DNA from: Owenia fusiformis
Lineage: Eukaryota > Annelida > Polychaeta > Sabellida > Oweniidae
Reading direction: 5' to 3'
DNA length: 64,000 bases
Assembly (NCBI GenBank): GCA_903813345.2
Contig: CAIIXF020000011.1
Location: forward strand, 2,444,571 to 2,508,570
A program made the position numbers and the translations under genes. The notes under the pieces are model-generated. The model had not been told where the DNA came from. It did no database searches and saw only the letters and a program-made list of their open reading frames with translations. Positions 60,738 through 64,000 of the stretch are shown one piece after another (the stretch's first letter is position 1; each line of letters starts with the position of its first letter).

Positions 60738-63452
60738 CTACGGAAAGCGAACGGGGATATACCGCAGAATTTAAAATTCAATGGAGTTTTAACATGGGAG
60801 TGATATCACACACCGCGGCCCAGTCAGATATATTTCTGCGCACTTTATTTATTTAATTCACTTTGAACAACGCGCCCCCTGTAATTCATTCAGTGCGCAA
60901 TTAAAAATTGTTTATGAGTGATATCGCACACCGCGGCCCAGTAAGATCGATTTCTGCGCACTTTATTTATTAACACACTCAAAATATCGCGCTGAAGCTT
61001 GTATATGCTGGCGCGATGTAATTATAGTTTTCTGTTAATAAATGCCCAACAAGAAAGGGTAGCACAACGAATTCAACTTTTTTCGAAAGACTGCAGACTT
61101 GACCTGCGAAATTGTAATTTTGGATCACAGTGATGCCTCTAGAGAGGATATCTATGAGAATTACAGATTATAGTGCGCAGATGATTATAAAGTCAAACTG
61201 ACCTCAAAATGGTAGTACACAGTGTACACTGCCATCTTTCAATAAAGTAACTACAGACCTTCGTATACAAAATACCAGAATGATTGATGTAATACCTGTA
61301 TACCATTTCTTCTGGGAGAAGGAAAGTTCCTATATGTATTCCATGGCCGTAGCCAGGGGGCTTCACCCCCCTCCCCCTTGCCAAATATTCGTTCAAAATC
61401 ATGCAGTTTTTCATCATTCTTAGCACTTTTCGCATGATTTAAAAAGCTCCCCCCTCTTGGCAAAATCTCCCCCTTGGTAAAACCACTCCCCCAGGTTAAT
61501 CCAGGATACGGGTCTGTATTCTTAGACGAGATTGTTCAAGAACATTAGGTAGACATAAGTGCCACCTGTTAAAAGATAGGAGATCTTTTCTAAGTTATTA
61601 AGTCATCAATCAGCAGATTGGTAATTGTATCCCCCACCCACTTCAAACTCCATACACTAACATACTATTACAATTTTATCTGTGTTTATTTGACTGTAGA
61701 AGGTGCACATTCATAGCATTGAATTGCATTTCATTGCATTGTATTGTATTGTATAGCACATCATTGTATTGTATTGTACTGCATTTTATTGTATTGCACT
61801 GCATTGTATTGTATTGCACTGCATTGTATTCTATTGCATTATATTGTACTGTATTGCACTGTATTATACTGTATTGTATTGTACTGCAGTGTACTACATT
61901 GTATTGCGCTGCATTGTATTGTATTGCACTGCATTATAATGTATTGCACTGTACCACATTGTGTTGCACTGCATTGTATTACACTACATTGTTTTGAATT
62001 GCAGTGCAATATATTGCACTGCACCATATTGTATTGCATTGCATTGCAGTGCACTGCACTGCATTGTATTATATTGCACTGTATTGTATTGCACAGTATT
62101 GTATTGCATTGTCTTGAATTACACTGCATTTTATTACACTGCATTGTATTTTATTGCACTGCATTGTATTGTACTGCAGTGTACTGCATTCTATTGCACA
62201 GCATTGTTTTGTATTGCACTGTATTGTATTGCATTGTATTGAATTGCACTGTATTGTATTTTATTGCACTGCATTGCACTACATTGTATTGCATTGTATT
62301 GAACTGCGATGTATTGTATTGCACTGTATTGTATTGTACTGCACTGAACTGCGATTTATTGTATTGCACTGTATTGTATTGCACTGCACTGTATTGAACT
62401 GCGATGTATTGTATTGCACTGCATTGTATTGCACTGTACCACATTGTATTGCACTGCGTTGTATTGAAATGAACTACATTGTATTGCACTGCACGGCATT
62501 GTTTTGCACTGCACGGTTTTGTTTTGCACTGTATTGCATTGCACTGCATTGTATTGCATTATATTGCACTGTATTGTATTGCATCGTATTGCACTGCATT
62601 TTATTGTATTATATTGCACTGCATTTTTTGCATCATATAACACTGCTTTGTATTGCATCATATTACACTACATTGTATTGCATCATATTGCACTGCATTG
62701 TATTGCATCATATTGCTCTGCATTGTATTGCATCATATTGCACCGCATTGTATTACATCATATTGCACCACATTGTATTGCATCATATTGCACTGCATTG
62801 TATAACATCATATTGCACTGCATTGTATTGCATCATATTCCGTATTTACCATTTCGTTACAGTTTCATTACATAAAATGTTATTTATAAGATTATAATTT
62901 TCAAACATTGAAAATATTTTATACAATATCAATTAAAAGATATGAAATGGCCCAAAATAATATATTTTCAATGGAACCCTTTGCAAGGGTCACTTCAACA
63001 TAACGCCATGTGTAATCTGTATGCATACGCCCTCTTTTAATGAACATTATCTTTGAAACCATATTAGAATCGAATCTGATAAAAGTGTGCATGTCCTGGA
63101 TGTGCTGCGCGCTAGAATCGGGAAATCTCAAAGTTCTCCTCGTTAGAGCCATCAATATTATCCAAAATTGTCATTTCGCTGGTTCACTCCGCAGTCTTTC
63201 GAAAAAAATCAAATTCGTGGTGCCACGAATTTTTATTCGTTTTCTAATCACATATAATCATTTTTTCATCGCGCACTGAATGCCGGAATTTCTGCGCACT
63301 TTATTTTAATTAACTTTGCACAACGCGGCCCCTGTAATTCATTCAGTGCGCGATGAAATCTATCTGACTGGGCCGCGGTGTGTGATATCACTCCCATGTT
63401 AAAACTCCATTCGATTTTGAATTATGCGCATGTCCCCTATCGCTTTCCGTAG
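60738..63452. mobile_element. 2715-bp inverted-repeat element carrying a satellite (copy 2 only)
   Basis: Begins CTACGGAAAGCGAACGGGGA and ends, inverted, CTACGGAAAGCGATAGGGGA. The arms continue with GAGTTTTAACATGGGAGTGA and ATCACACACCGCGGCCCAGT for more than 90 bp. Flanks AATA at 60734-60737 and 63453-63456; copy 1 reads GAATACAGCAC uninterrupted at about 22401-22411. The left arm contains a second GATATCGCACACCGCGGCCC block near 60924. No transposase is seen. The superfamily is unresolved. Confidence 0.88.
61716..62839. repeat. ATTGT/ATTGC/ACTGC pentamer satellite
   Basis: About 1.1 kb built of 5-bp words such as ATTGT, ATTGC and ACTGC. From about 62620 it is organised into a 25-bp unit (CATTGTATTGCATCATATTG...) repeated about eight times. 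The word set makes few stop codons on either strand, which explains open frames of up to 247 codons with low-complexity Cys/Leu/Ile or Gln/Cys/Asn translations. These are not genes. Confidence 0.95.
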
Positions 63453-64000
63453 AATACAGCACAATATCTCTAAGTGATGATCCATTACACAAACGAATTA
63501 GAATAAGTATTCAAATCGCCAAGATTCTTTTACCGTATAGTTCTTATCACTGCGTGAAAAATGGAATTTCTAGACTAAGCACGTCTAGAAACTAAGTCTA
63601 AGCACGCCGGGTGCTTAGGCGTGACTAGTTTTGACACGTCTAGGTACGCGATGAAACCAACTCTAGACATCTCTAGGCACGCCTAAGCACACACAGTGCA
63701 AAGACGTGCTTAGAGTGTGACAAAAAGTCTTGGCACGCCTTGAGACTAATGATTGAAATCTAGAATGGAGTAATTATCGAATCAGATGAATGTATATTGT
63801 TATAAGCAATTATGATCAACATTCACAATTTAGACATATTTTGTATAACAAACTGTTCACGTATACCATGACGTTTTACATACATATGATTGAATAATAA
63901 ATCACGTACTGTTTAAAGGTTGTGAAATACCAAACAAGCTGTACTGCAAACTAGTAAAAATATTTTTCCCGGGCATCTATCAACTTCAAGTTGTTACATC
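63453..64000. other. Right edge of copy 2, then TAAGCACG cluster
   Basis: Bases to 63547 match copy 1. From 63548 to about 63745 the motifs CTAAGCACG, GTCTAGGCACG and GTGCTTAG occur repeatedly in both orientations, with short palindromes such as AAGCACGCCGGGTGCTT. The last 250 bases hold nothing recognisable. Confidence 0.5.

Larger units (their letters stand above)
28794..63547 (+). repeat. Segmental duplication, copy 2
   Basis: Second copy of the block at 209-22496, lengthened by 7.3 kb near its left end and by at least seven transposon insertions. Similarity begins at 28794 and ends at 63547, where copy 1 continues with unrelated sequence. It carries three rather than four TSP1 exons, three rather than two GT-rich tandem units, and a frameshift in the FAMeT exon. 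Confidence 0.93.

Noticed and set aside
61719-62897. Long overlapping open frames of up to 247 codons on both strands
   Set aside because: They arise from the pentamer satellite, whose words rarely form stops in any frame. The translations are low complexity and mirror-like on the two strands.

Overview
The window is AT-rich, intron-bearing animal DNA, most likely from an invertebrate. The evidence is phase-1 exons with GT-AG borders, thrombospondin type-1 (TSP1) and PAN/apple domains, a LINE with a poly(A) tail, and many miniature transposons. I cannot name the species from sequence alone. Gene density is low and almost everything outside two genes is mobile or repetitive DNA.

The large-scale layout is a direct segmental duplication. 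Copy 1 covers about 209-22496 and copy 2 about 28794-63547, in the same orientation, with 6.3 kb of unshared sequence between them. Each copy carries, in order: a minute secreted-peptide gene on the minus strand (551-667; 36401-36505), C-poor GT-rich tandem repeats (4.7-5.8 kb; 42.4-43.9 kb), a decayed minus-strand coding relic (6.2-7.0 kb; 44.4-45.1 kb), several dispersed repeats, a 5'-truncated LINE with a reverse-transcriptase ORF (16.4-17.9 kb; 53.9-55.5 kb), and a plus-strand multi-exon gene starting about 190 bp after the LINE tail (18129-22301; 55679-60630).

The multi-exon gene encodes a secreted protein: signal peptide, PAN/apple domain, a run of TSP1 domains (four in copy 1, three in copy 2), and a C-terminal farnesoic-acid-O-methyltransferase-like (FAMeT, Methyltransf_FA) domain split over two exons. 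Copy 1 reads through as 475 residues by my exon assembly. Copy 2 has a 7-bp deletion at the start of the FAMeT exon that brings in a stop codon.

The two copies act as filled and empty sites for each other, so many transposons can be delimited to the base. Copy 1 only: a 747-bp foldback, a 140-bp TA-site MITE, a 293-bp element and an 837-bp element with 9-bp target duplications. Copy 2 only: a 279-bp relative of that 9-bp-duplication family, 1152-bp, 213-bp and 1190-bp inverted-repeat elements, a GGGCC-rich element, a 585-bp hAT-type MITE with an 8-bp duplication, and a 2715-bp inverted-repeat element that contains a 1.1-kb ATTGC-type satellite. Copy 2 also has 7.3 kb not found in copy 1, holding a 150-bp-unit satellite, a 1.8-kb element with 466-bp terminal direct repeats, and a PIF/Harbinger relic.

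The most interesting item is the minute peptide gene. Its signal-peptide and UTR sequence are nearly unchanged between the copies, while the mature peptide has been almost wholly replaced.
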